Shown here in pieces: positions 48,101 through 60,300 of a stretch of 64,000 nucleotides of DNA. The position numbers and the translations under genes were made by a program. The notes beneath the pieces were generated by a model. That model was not told where the DNA came from, did no database searches, and worked only from the letters and a program-made list of their open reading frames with translations. This DNA comes from Vespula vulgaris (Eukaryota > Arthropoda > Insecta > Hymenoptera > Vespidae). Every line of letters starts with the position of its first letter. Position 1 is the first letter of the stretch. The stretch is from NCBI RefSeq assembly GCF_905475345.1, contig NC_066604.1:2456501-2520500 (forward strand), given 5' to 3'.

Positions 48101-49349
48101 ATTACGTCCTGTATTAGATGCTTCACTTTGGACATTACATGAATAATTGCCTCTATCGATTGTTTCTAATGCAGAGAAGTAAAGAGCACCATCGTACGAT
48201 ACAAATACTCGTTTATCTTCTTCCACAAAATTTGGAAAATATTCACGTGCCCAATTATATTTTACACCAGGAAAATGTTGAGGTGGATCACAATAAATTG
48301 CTTTGCCCCAATTCTGGTCTCCTCGTTCTTCAGAACGTTTTAAATTAAATTCCAAAATATATCCAAAAGAAAGCTCAACACTTTCTGATATAATAGTGCC
48401 AAACATATTTGTTGCTTTGCAATGATAAGTACCTCGATCTTCTGTCTGTCCAAACAATTCAATTATTACACGAATAAATCTACAGAGCTTTCTTTGTTAA
48501 CAAATAGGAATTTATATAAAGATAAAAATATCTCACTTGTTCTGGGTCATAAATAATAAGTGTACCACCACTTATAGTATATCTAGTGTTTAACAATGGA
48601 TCTATCTTTGTTGCCATTAATCTATCACTTTCATATTCTTCCTTAAACCATTCATAAGTCGGTGTTGGGTAACCACCAGCAAAACAACTCAAAGAAATTT
48701 CATTAGTTGTTTTTCTATTTGACACATCAAATACTTTACTGGCAGGTTGCTTGATAAAATATGGTCCTCTTGGTACTTTCAAAGGATCAATAATATGAAC
48801 GCCATATTCATATGTACGATCATCCTCAACTAAATTATGCAAATTAGAAATAGGTGCCTCACAAATATACAATAATTTATCTATGCCTGTAACCTTTTCC
48901 AAGCCCCAACGTTGTAAATTATTGTGATAAGAATACGCCAAGTAATCTCTTCCAAAAATATTATCAGAGGGTTCAGGTAAAAACGCATTATCCATATTTA
49001 CTAACTGTGTATTGTCTGCTTCATTTATCCAAGTTCCGCCTTGATACTTAATACCGGTATACCATTGACGGTGCTGAGGATCTTGCCATAACAATTGATA
49101 TAATATAAATCCATGTTCTTCCAAAGAATTAATCGCTACTAGATCACTCTGATAAGCTTGACAATTTCTTCTGGCATCTTCTCGTGCTTTTATTGGACTT
49201 TTAATAAAACGATAACAAGATTCTTGAAATGTAACCCAATTCTGAGGGCATTTATATCGTTCTTCCTCATAAAATACATTTTGTGTTAATACAATATTCG
49301 TAGTTCCAAAAAAGCACAAAAGAACTAACCACGTCGGATGCATTCTCAT
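45127..49349 (-). CDS. Cont: Contactin (lectin-Ig-FN3 GPI-anchored adhesion protein)
   Basis: Insect Contactin acts with Neurexin-IV and Neuroglian at septate junctions and in glia. Seven exons join to 1227 aa: 48537-49349, 48067-48445, 47878-47980, 47325-47797, 46971-47249, 46411-46860, 45127-46313. A signal peptide (WLVLLCFFGTTNIVLTQ) is followed by a C-type-lectin-like domain (YKCPQNWVTFQESCYRF ... LLYICEAP). Six Ig domains follow; their conserved Cys/Trp segments include SCFAGGYPTPTYEWF, YCDPPQHFPGVKYNW, LECIAFGYPIPSYNWTRRG and TCEAFGIPDVTYNW. Four FN3 repeats (the first around PPGPPGGVQVVNI) and a hydrophobic GPI-type tail (DASLGICLLLLLRAFNYV) end the protein. The order matches Drosophila Cont. 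I place the start at 49349 because TTTTTGTTAG just upstream looks like the acceptor of a 5' UTR intron. Confidence 0.95.
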
Positions 49350-50900
49350 TTTATAGCCTAACAAAAACATGCAATGTCAACCTTTGATTTCAGATATAAA
49401 TATTTTATAAAAATAAACATAAATGTATACGATAATTCTGTAATGATGAAATAAATAAATTTATAACCTGACGTGATGGAAATGACAGGAATTCAATGTT
49501 CAGCATCGGCGAAGCCAGGGTGTGGCACAAGATGACTGTAATCAAGAAAATGCAAGTAACCTATTCTATCCAATATTGTTCTTACTCACTGAAATAATTT
49601 GAAGAACTTACGATTATCCTCGCTACTTATCTACCACCGTCCTTTTATCCTTAATAACTTACATTTCTCATAAGCATTTCTATTGCACGTGAATCACGCA
49701 ATTTATACGATGCGACATAACACAACACAATGGCCATACGGCGCGGCGTCCCGCTCAATGAACGTAGTAAGATCGAGAAAGTATCGAAATCTCAACTATC
49801 GATATTCGACTCTCGATACTTACAATTTCGAATTGTGAACTTACGAAATACTTTCTTTTACCTTTAAAACTATTCAAATATAACTTAATTAATGCTTTAT
49901 TTTTTATTATTACGATCATATTTAATAATAAATTATGTCACATTTCGATATATCGATACAATCTACACACTACAATTATAAATATACGAGGTATCGATTT
50001 TTAATATTCCAGAAGCAATTATATCGATTAAAACGAAGTTAAAAAGGCGCTATTTTTCAAATTTTCAAATCCATACATTTCGCGGGATTTATAATATAAA
50101 CTAATAATTTATTTTTCAGCAAGTATCGATTTTTAATATTTAAGAAGTAACTATATCGATTAGAACGAATCTAAAATGGCACTGTTTTGGACAATTTACA
50201 AATCACATATATTTCATTTATAATAAAAAAAGAATTTATTTCATAAAAACGTTTGCAATCAAACACTAATATTTGTTTTTTAAATAGAACTATTCAAAGA
50301 TATAAAACAAAAAATATTATAATGCTTTTCGCACAATTATTTTTTCAATAAATGAAAGATAAACTATTCTCTTTTTTGACCACGTAAACTGTGCATTTAG
50401 ATTTCTATCTGAAATGAAGGCGGTGATCTCTAATGATAGACCGTTCGCGATTACGTCTGACGTTTATTGCATAGAGCACTATCTACGTGCACAATCAAAG
50501 TAGACATTAGTCTTACAAAATAAATTCTTGAGATTGTGTTTGGAATAGAAAAAAAAGGTAGGGAAAAGAAACAGAAGAAGTAAAACGTGGTAATTTAAAA
50601 AAATCTAATAGAGATAATGAATATAAAAGAAAAGAACGAGAGAGAGAGAGAAAGAGAGATCCTCACAAGTAAAGATTCTTTTAAATAAATTTACCTATTT
50701 TTTTTGTTAAAAAGACATGAAAATTTCAAATCTGATTTTTAAAAAATGTGCGACGACGCAGCTGTCGCACATATTATAAATAAGAAAGGAGTGTTCGTTG
50801 GTGTGGTCGTTAAGTTTAAGGAAGAGGACAGCCAGCTTGGTGTGAGTTAGAAAATACGTAAAAAGAAAAAAAGAAAAAGAAAAACCGATAGGATAATATT
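49350..50900. promoter_or_regulatory. Contactin 5' region with two TATCGATA sites
   Basis: A probable 5' UTR exon lies around 49460-49560, upstream of the presumed acceptor at about 49359, but its boundaries are not clear. Farther up, a GC-richer block near 49730-49760 is followed by TATCGATA palindromes at 49797-49804 and 49951-49958, the core of the insect DREF element. A diverged tandem duplication lies at 49990-50255. The rest is AT-rich and merges into the purine microsatellites. Confidence 0.45.
49990..50255. repeat. Diverged tandem duplication, unit about 132 bp
   Basis: GTATCGATTTTTAATATT starts at 49991 and again near 50123. It is followed in each copy by an AGAAG.AA.TATATCGATTA.AACGAA segment and then by AAAAGGCGC or AAAATGGCAC. 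The copies differ by substitutions and small indels. Each carries two ATCGAT cores. Confidence 0.6.
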
Positions 50901-50937
50901 CGAATAAATCTAGTGGAATAAAGCGACGTAATTTGGA

Positions 50938-51219
50938 AGTAGGAAAGGAAAGGAAAGGAAAGGAAAGGAAAGGAAAGGAAAGGAAAGGAAAGGAAAGGAA
51001 AGGAATAGGAATAGGAATAGGAATAAGAATAAGAATAAGAATAAGAATAAGAATAAGAATAAGAATAAGAATAAGAATAAGAATAAGAATAAGAATAAGA
51101 ATAAGAATAAGAATAAGAATAAGAATAAGAATAAGAATAAGAATAAGAATAAGAATAAGAATAAGAATAAGAATAAGAATAAGAATAAGAATAAGAATAA
51201 GAATAAGAATAAGAATAAG

Positions 51220-51274
<55 letters not shown>
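50938..51274. repeat. Compound purine microsatellite: (GGAAA)n, (GGAATA)n, (AGAATA)n, (GA)n
   Basis: About 13 GGAAA pentamers pass into three or four GGAATA hexamers. These pass into roughly 33 AGAATA hexamers over about 200 bp, then into a GA array of about 45 bp. Except for one T per hexamer the plus strand is all purine. Long frames in this block are artefacts of the repeat. Confidence 0.95.
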
Positions 51275-51278
<4 letters not shown>

Positions 51279-51602
51279 AAAAGAAAGAGACAAAGAACAA
51301 AAAAAAGAGAGAGAGAAGAAGAGGATGAAGAAATCCAAGTCTGTCAGTGATGTGCAGGCGTGCACAAGTTTTCTCAGGGATGATTTCGTGCCGAAGTTGA
51401 AACAACAGTACGCGACGTAGAAAGTCGGAAGAGAAGGAAGCTTTGTAGTAGCTACGGTAGTGTCGGTGATTTTAGGGAGAGAGAAAGAGAGAAACAGATA
51501 GGTAGAAAGAGAGAAAAGGAGAGAGAGAAAGAGAGAGACATATAGACGTAGAAATGTTGAGGAAGACGAAGAAGAAGATGAAGGCGGAAGGACGAAGGAG
51601 TG

Positions 51603-51715
51603 AAGGAAGGAAGGAAGGAAGGAAGGAAGGAAGGAAGGAAGGAAGGAAGGAAGGAAGGAAGGAAGGAAGGAAGGAAGGAAGGAAGGAAGGAAGGAAGGAA
51701 GGAAGGAAGGAAGGA
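51603..51715. repeat. (GAAG)n microsatellite, about 28 units
   Basis: A nearly perfect GGAA/GAAG tetramer array covers about 112 bp, again with purines on the plus strand. It is the second long purine block within 1 kb and ends abruptly at the GC-rich island. Confidence 0.95.
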
Positions 51716-52020
51716 GTTTCAGCGAACCGTGAAATCTTCTTCAGAAGGCGCACTCCGCGTTCGACGGGCAATATTTCACGTGGCCATAATGCCCCTCTCC
51801 GGGTAATAATACCGCACAATTACCGCAGATCTCAAGTTCGCGAAAGAAGGGAAATAAAATCAGCATAAAGTGAGCCACCAAATGGCGCCAGCAGACCTTT
51901 AATGAAAGTGGTAGCACGGCGGCTAAAGAAAGCAGCACGGGCCCCCCTTAAATTAATTCACGACGAATTACGTGCGCGCCAGCTGTTCGAACAGTTGTGC
52001 TTATTTATGAACCGTCTAAG
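51716..52020. other. GC-rich non-repetitive island
   Basis: These 300 bp are compositionally unlike their surroundings: CpG-containing, non-repetitive and flanked by microsatellite. They include CACGTGGCC, CCCCTCTCCGGG, GCACGGGCCCCCC and CGTGCGCGCC, and a 12-bp palindrome CTGTTCGAACAG at 51983-51994. No frame resembles a known protein. An enhancer, a distal promoter of Contactin or of an unseen gene, or a short noncoding exon are all possible. Confidence 0.4.
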
Positions 52021-53334
52021 ATCTTCATAGTTTCTTAAAGACGAATTTATCATTATAATTTGTCCTTTGTGCTAATCGTTTTCCCTCTCATCCCACCCTC
52101 CCTCCCACCTCCTCACCCACCTCCAACTATTCTTCTCTCCTTTAGCTTTAACTATCACTTCTTTTTCCTAAGCTTGATTATTGTCCTTTGGACAATCCAG
52201 AACTTTGTTAATTTCTATCTATCTATGTATCTATATATATATATATATTTGTATAAATAAGTTCGTTTATATTCTCTAGTTTTATTTTTAAGATCATCGA
52301 TAACAGTTCAATTTAGTTTTATTGTCTTTATCATAGGGAAAATGAATTTGGATCATTTGGATGGTTGGATCTCATTCTACAAATCTTTTCGCAGAAATAC
52401 TTTTGTCTTCTCTTATTTTTTTCTTTCTTTTACTTTTTCTTTAAAACTTCCACTTGGTCATATATTAAAAGAGATTTCAAATACAATGGATCTATTATAT
52501 CGTGCGATTATGTATAAAATTAAAGTAAGCGGATTATCAGTTTCAGGAAAGTTATATGACACATAGGAATTATTGGCTTTCAAAGTACTCTAAGTTTTCT
52601 GTGCTTTTACTAACACAAGGCTAATGTTTGACTATATTGATTGAACTTCTATATATATATATACATACATATATATATATATATATATGTATGTATATAT
52701 AAGTTATATATACGTCTCTCTCCTTCTTCCTTTTTTTATTCTAACGCATTTTAGCTAATATTGTTTTTTTTGTTTAATTTTTATTTTTTAATACAAGGAA
52801 AGGATTACGTTGATTTATAACGAAGGTGAAATCGAATTTCTCTCTTAGCCACACTCTTTTAACGATGCTACGGTACAAGCGACGCTTAGAATGATAAACA
52901 CGTATTGTCAGTGATACAGTCATCGTAATGTGTCGATAATTGTTTGTTTGTTTGCTTTTTCTTTTTTTTCGTTTGTCAGTTTGTTTGTTCTCGTTCGTTT
53001 GTTGCAAATATTGCATATAACGCATAATGGCCGTCGCTAAACTAACACGAACACTGCGCCCGCACAGTTTATACCTAAAGAGTTTTTTACCTTTACAAAA
53101 ATTAGATTATTTCACGCATAACAACCTTCTTTGTTTTTTTTCTTCTTTTTTTTTGTTAGTACTATATCATCGTTCCTATACGTCAAAGTGTTTATATCCA
53201 AACGTTGTTCAAATATATATATATATAACGAAACATGTTCTACGCGTTGTTGCTGATCGCTTCTTTCAAATTATATGCAAAATCTCGCAGCGTAAGTATA
53301 AATAATAAACAAGTCAAAATAAATAAACCATATA

Positions 53335-53381
<47 letters not shown>

Positions 53382-54343
53382 GCATCGTATAATAATGACA
53401 CGTATAATAGATATATAGATACGTATTGTAATATATATATATATATATGTCAGATATATTTTAGTTTTCTTTTTTTTTAATTTTTTTTTTTAATTAAAAA
53501 TCGAGCAATTTTTAACGATTTATATAACACATTAAGTCATGATTAAAAGCGAATTACATTTCTCTAAAATCTTTCGCATATTTTGGTTTCTCTTTTTCTT
53601 GTATGTTCTTGGCGATATAAAAAAGAAATAATAAAAAAAAAAAAAGTAACATTCTAGTTAATTTTTCTCTTTTTTTTCCTTAAAATCCAGTTAATATGAT
53701 ATTTCTTTTAAGAAGCACAAATTCTTTCCAACACTTTTATATCAACAATTTTTATATCTATTATAAAAAATCAACATGTTGACTATAATTAATACTATAT
53801 ACTCGCAGGAAGCCTCGGATTACATATTTTTATTGTTTATAAAAACCACACGTCGCGAGAGATCCAGCCTGATGAAACATATGCGAATTAATTTCTTCAT
53901 AATTAAACAAAAAATAAAATTAAAATAAAAAATTAATTAATTATAAATCGCATCAATTTATAAAAATGAAACGATTTGAAATTAATATATCGATACAATT
54001 TGTATTATTACGAGATGCATGATATAGTTGTATATAATTATATGTATATGTATGTATAATATTTACAGAGGCTATATATGCATAATAAATCATAAGGCAT
54101 TGTGTCGATCTTCAGACATTTTAGATGAACATTATGCGAGGTATACATAAGACTGAATATTTGACGACGATGCGTATCGTGTGTATCTTCTTATTAATTT
54201 AATATATGAAAACTTCCGGGAGATGCTCGTTTTCTTCGCTCGTTTCTTTGATCACATAAGCAAAAGCACTAAAAGCATATAGAAGAAAGTTTCCTTCATT
54301 TTTTCTTTTTTTTTTTGAGAGAGAGATAACTTATCTAATTATA

Positions 54344-54556
54344 CAGGATGAGTCAAAAGTTTCTAGATGATTTAAAAAAAGTCAATTACTCTTTTTCGAA
54401 ACATTTCAGGCTAATTATCTTTTTTTTTAGATTGTAAAACTACAAATATAGCTTGTAAAATTACAAGCCTTATAAGGAGCCTATTAAGTCTCGAAAAAGA
54501 GTAATTGACATTAAAAATCACTTTTGGTCCATCCAAAAATTTTTGGCTCACTCCTG
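54344..54556. mobile_element. Foldback MITE-like element, copy 1
   Basis: The copy is flanked by TA on both sides, starts CAGGATGAGTCAAAAG and ends with the inverse (about CTCACTCCTG). The outer arms of roughly 70 bp are mutually inverted and both contain TCAATTACTCTTTTTCGA. A short AT-rich centre includes TTGTAAAA-type small repeats. There is no coding capacity, so it is a non-autonomous element. TA target preference suggests the Tc1/mariner group, but this is inference. Confidence 0.7.
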
Positions 54557-56525
54557 TATTTCTGTTATGGGATATCTTCTTTTTTTGTTTTTTCTCATAA
54601 TAAATGTTTCTAATTCGATCGATTCTCATAATGAGATTCGCGATAAGAAATAATTTTTTCTAAACTGAAATGAAAAGAAACAAGTTAATCCTTGATTGAT
54701 ATTTCGTATATATAGGTAATCATATATATATACATACATACACATATATATATATATATATACATACACACATACATACACACATATTAAAGTGTACGCC
54801 TTTTTTTGTTTACTCTTAAAGAGTTACAAGCATTCATTGAAAATATGTTTTTATCCTTACAATCGCACATCGACAAAAATTCTACGTATAACTATATTTA
54901 ATTGTAATTATATGTAGTTTGGGGTTTACACGAGTAATGTTGATCATTATAATGAACTTTTCATATACGTCAGACAAGAGTTCCATTTGATTTAACGAAC
55001 ATAGTTCATTAACAATAACGACGACAACGATGATGATGACGACGACGACAACGACGATGACGATAAGAAAGAAAGATTTTTTTCTTTTTGGATGTATAGA
55101 TAAGCATCGAAAAAGACACTTTACTTACTGTCACATATCTGTCGTCGTTGAAATCATAGTTACTATGTATATACTATAATATTACATACCGCGTATATAA
55201 TACTATAATATAAGCCGAGATATACAAAGATATGTTTTTTTTAATGACGTTCAACGTGGCTACTTTTTAAAAAAATTATTTCAAAAAAATAAAAAAATAA
55301 AAAAAGTTCAATATATTGCCTTGTTGCACATCAACCTATTTTTTGACTATTTTTTTTTGGTGTTTTTCGTTTTCTTTTTTTTTTCGATAAACTTAGAAAA
55401 GAGAACGTTAAAAACTATCTACACTCAGAATGAGACACATTCGTTGGAAGTAGCTCGAAAGTACTAAAGTTATCCTAAAGTTACCCTGACATATTATGGC
55501 GTCCACTTCGACGCATTACTCACAGCCACCCTCTTCCCTTTTCACCCTTCACTGGTGACGATGATGATACTTTTTTCTTTTTTCCCTTCTTTTTCTTACA
55601 ATTCTTTTTTTTTCCTCTTACAAATCAACTATTGGTGCTCTCTAAAATGGAACGAAAAAACTGCCGATTACTGTCTATCTATTGGTGATTTCTCTCTTAA
55701 ACATTTTATGTCTACTTTGAAACTACACCCTCGTTCCTTGATTTACGCGGCTTTCTTTATAGATGTAAATTAAACCACCATTAATATTAAATTTACACGG
55801 TACGTTTATACGCGATCTATTTTCCCCCGTTCAAAGATTACATACGTATATTCTTCTATACTTTTTATTGAATTTCTACTACGTTGTCAATTTAATGTAT
55901 TTAATGTACGATAAAGACAAGATTTTTAACGAGTGCTTTGACTTTGAGCTAATTGAAAAAGAAAACGTTGATTGCTTTGAAATTCGATACGAAGTACGAT
56001 ACCGCGACAAAGAATAAAATTTATTTTACGTTTTGCAGAATATTTTATAATTTTTTTTTTTATATGAACCTATATGAAAAATAAATATTTTTATAATTTA
56101 TACTGGCTTTCCTCTGTAGTATTTTTTTTCCATACTGGCAGATTTCATTTTAGACGATTTTTATCCGCGTAAAAAATAACTGCATGGAAAACAAACATTT
56201 CGCGTAAATCAAGAGATTGGTGTACCACGGAAAAATGTTTCTTTTTTTTTTTTAAATGCTAAAGTATCGTCAACCGGTGAAAGTGTTTTCGAGTGACAAT
56301 TAATAGATCTTCCTCTTCGCTTTCTTCAGTCTTTGGTTACTCTTCCAGAGAAGCTATCCACCATCTTCTCGCAGAAAACAATATCGTCTCTCGTCGAAGC
56401 CAGATCTGGGCATATTTATTGTTTCAAACACAAAAGAAGTTTAAGTAATATCTCAAAAACTGATATCCTTTTTTTGTGATCATATAAACAATTTAAATAT
56501 AAAAAGTAAAGAAACCATTTATATA

Positions 56526-56700
56526 CAGGATTAAAAGTTTCTAAATGATTTTAAAAATCAATTACTCTTTTCCGAGAATATTTTAAGCTTGTAGTTAAGC
56601 ATCTAGTTTTACAATTTGAAAAAGAAAATTAGTCTATAAAAAATCTCGCAAAAGAGTAATTGATTCTTAAAATCAACTAAGTACTTTTGATCTCAAACTG
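56526..56700. mobile_element. Foldback MITE-like element, copy 2
   Basis: The copy is flanked by TA, starts CAGGATTAAAAGTTTCTAA and ends ATCTCAAACTG. The inner arms carry ATCAATTACTCTTTT and its complement AAAAGAGTAATTGAT. It is related to copy 1 at both ends but has a shorter centre. Confidence 0.7.
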
Positions 56701-57369
56701 TATATTTAAATTAAGTATATCAAGATAACATTTCGTTCAAACAAAATCATTTTCAATGATTTGTCTAATTTGTTTAAAATTATTAAAATTTTCGTTTTAA
56801 AACTTTGAATTTTATTAAAAGTGCGATTAAGAAATAATAATAAATTTTGTTAATGCCCAGATCTGATAAAAACTAACGATACTACAGGCTATACCTATAT
56901 AATTTAAACAAATTTAAAAGACTATGCGATTATTTAACTTTCTGATCTTCGTAAATGTCGGTATAGAACTCGATGAAAACGCGAATTTGATATATGATAC
57001 AAGGCGACGCGTTTTACATACATACATACGCGATGAAATTTTATATGGATATTAAAATGTTCATCAACTCTATTTCTTTCTCTCTTTTTCCCCTCTCTCT
57101 CTCTCTCTCTCTAATTCAATCTATATAAATACGAAGCGCCTTATATCCATGATGAAAATCCATAGTAGAGTTGATGTATCAAGGAAGACGACGACGATAA
57201 GAAAATTTCGTCAGCATCTAAACTATTAAAAGAATTTTTTTTCAGGATGAATAATGATGTCGGACATAATGTCAATAATATTCACTCGATCGATCTCGAA
57301 TAAAACGACAAAACTAAACGATCAGCTTGGTTTAGTTCGAGTCTCTCGATCATCATTATCATATCGTCA

Positions 57370-60300
57370 TCACTGTGACCACCGAGGCATAGTGATCGAA
57401 AATGATAATAATAATAAAAATAAAGCGTTATGTCTTATGGTAAGATCGGTGGCATAAGAAGAGACGTTCATAGTCGGCCGTTTTTTGTCGATTTTGACGG
57501 AGGTAGGTAAAGCTGTTGCTAATGTCGGAGGAAGGCGTGCGTGGTTTGAACCGTGAAGAAGAGAGTTTTCCATATAAACGGAATTATTTTCCGCCTTATC
57601 CATCTCCGTTTGACCATAAGGGATCTTGTTATTAGTCTCATCGTAGAAGGAAGCCCAAGTAGCTAGTTCCGTTTTAGCTGGTCCAGGTATCTCTGTAATA
57701 GAATCGACAAGAAAAAGGAAAACAAAAAAAAAAGACGCACCAAGAGACATTTGCTACGATACATCTTCTGAAACATTATTGTCCATGGAAAATAAAAAGA
57801 AAGAAAGAAAGAAAAGAAAAGAAAAGAAAAGAAAAGAAAAAAAAACGAAAAGGAAAGGAAAGGAAAGGGAAGGAAAAGGAAGGGAAGGAAGGGAAAGAAA
57901 AAGAAAGAAAAGGAATAGAAAGAAAAGAAAGAAAGAAAGAGACATATCGTTCTCGATACATTGCTCCATTATTCTCTTCCTTCTTCTCATCTTCTTTTCG
58001 ATGCTAAGCTTTTTCACTTACCGTACAAACGAATCGTGCTGTCAACCTCGCCAAGAGAATTCTTCGCTGCACAGAGATACGTTCCCACGTCGTGTTTCTG
58101 AAGATTCTTTATCGTCAGGATCATACGTACTTCGAACGGAGACTTCTCGATCATGTCGACTACGTGTTGCGTACTGGATATTATCATCATTCCTTTCCGG
58201 ACAAAAGGAGAGAAGGGATACAAGATTTGTTTACAAGTCGTCTATCGAGGATATCAAATTCATAACATTTATCTTATCACCTTTATCCATCGAATCACCT
58301 TCTTCCTTTCAAGGTTCATCAAAAACAAAATAAACCGAAACAAAACAATGAAAGAAAGAAAGAGGAAGAAGGAAATATCTTCGAGACATATCTATCTCTT
58401 TCACGATTTTTTCTACATTACTTATACAGAGCAAGAACCAAAAGTTTTTAAGTGATTTTAAATATCGATTATTCCTTTTCGTAATTTTATAGACTAATTG
58501 TTTTTTTTAATATCCAAAAAATTGGATATTTTATCATGATAAAACTGCAAGACTATTTTCAATAATTTTTGAACCTTTCCAAATAAAATTGGAACAATTA
58601 TAAAACACATAATATTCCTAAGATAGGTGAACCTTTTTCTAACAAAATCATTAAGATCTTTCCCTTCTATGATTTTTTTATATTACTTATATGTCCTCTT
58701 GATGTTCAATAATTTTCTTTTTTTAATAACGTTATAAAACAAATATATAAACAAATAATTACGAACATAGTTATACCTTTTTCCTTTATCCAATAATTAA
58801 TCGACATAGGAGATGCTTCGACGTAGCATTCCAAGACTACATCAGTACCTAAAGGAGCTCCAACTAGTTGATTAGGTACATGAATAGCAGGAGGGACTGA
58901 AAAGGAGTATTAATATATCTAAGTAATTATCAATTGAAATGTCAGAAACTATGAAAATAATTTCTAATATATGAACAAATGATTAGAAAATGATTTAAGT
59001 CATATACATGCATGTATATGTTTCGTTTTGAGATTATTTTGACATTTGTGTTTGAATTAATTTACAAATTAGTTTTCTATAATTAGACAAACATAAACGG
59101 CGAATAATTATTTTATGTAATGTAAAAAATTTTGAAAGAATAGCCTGTAACAAAACATGTTTTTCAATAATCTCAACTTACACCACTTTTATAATCATCG
59201 GTTCATATAATATATATATATATATATATATTATATCATATATCGGTTCATATATATCTACATATGATCACTTTTAATTACTTACAATGAACGTTTATAG
59301 AAATTCTTTTGCTAACTGCTGGTGGTATTCCATTGCTAGCAATGCATAAATAAACACCCATTTCGGCTCTCGAGATTTTCGTTAACTTTAATTCCTCCCC
59401 ATAAAATTCGGTTTGAGTTGTTACTGAAAAAGGAAATAGGATGAACGATTAGAATAAAGAAAAAAAGAATCTAATAGTTTGAGAGAACACAGGATTTTCT
59501 TCGGGTTTATCTAAGCGTTCGCTTAAATTCGAAAAGAAAAGAGGGGAAAGAGAGCACGTGACTATTAAGTCACCTTAATGCTTTCCATTGTTAAGTAGTT
59601 CGAAGAGGAAAGGGAGGAGAGAAAATGTTGATAGGACGACGGTAACATCAAGAAGAGGGAAAGCGTTAACCGCTAAACCGTGCAAGAGTTTCCTTGTGAT
59701 TCACCACCAACAACGATGAGAGGACGTTGAGGAGGAGGAGGATGAGGAGGATGAGGGTGAGGGTGAGGGTGAGGACGAGGACGAGGACGAGGACGACGAC
59801 GAGGATGAGGACGAGGAGAAGGAAGAGAAGGAGGAGGAGGAGGAGGAGGAGGAGGAGGATGAGGACGAGGATGAGGATGAGGAGGACGTCGCGAGGTATA
59901 TGGCTCATTAAAGCGGCTCGTGTTTGTATGCCACACCACAAGGCGGTTTAGAATTGGACGTAATCTCAAGTAGAAGACCAAAGTCAGATTTTCAGCTAAA
60001 TTGAGAAGATCCGCGACTTGAAATCCGCGACAGCGTGAAGGAGAAGAAGGTGGAGGAGGAGGAGGAGGAGGAGGAGGAGAAAAGAGGAGAGGGACAGCTG
60101 TTAGACGTGAACGTTTTCAGGATCCTGCGTGAGTGGAACAGTAGCATCCTCCTCTCCTTTCTAAAGAGAGGAAAAAGAGCAAGAACGCGTTACTCTTACG
60201 AAACGACGATGGGGGTGCCGCGTGTTCTGAAAATTTCTTCTTCGACTCTCTGGATTCCCTGCTAAAAGAATATTACGTACTTTAGTGTAAAAGACTTGGG

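Larger units (their letters stand above)
52021..57369. other. 5.3-kb repeat-rich intergenic DNA
   Basis: No coding exon is supported. The region holds TA/TG microsatellites (52655-52698, 53331-53376, 54718-54785), many T-runs, a GAC/GAT trinucleotide patch at 55018-55062 and two foldback elements (54344-54556, 56526-56700). The right end should contain the 3' UTR of the minus-strand DIP-like gene. Confidence 0.55.

Noticed and set aside
50707..51868. Long frames on both strands (Leu-Phe, Ile-Arg, Lys-Glu-Gly, Pro-Ser-Phe-Leu repeats)
   Set aside because: They are translations of microsatellites. No non-repetitive conserved segment, splice pattern or start context supports them.
57779..58333. 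184-codon plus-strand frame rich in Lys/Arg/Glu
   Set aside because: It runs through a purine microsatellite and is antisense to a confirmed Ig exon of the DIP-like gene.
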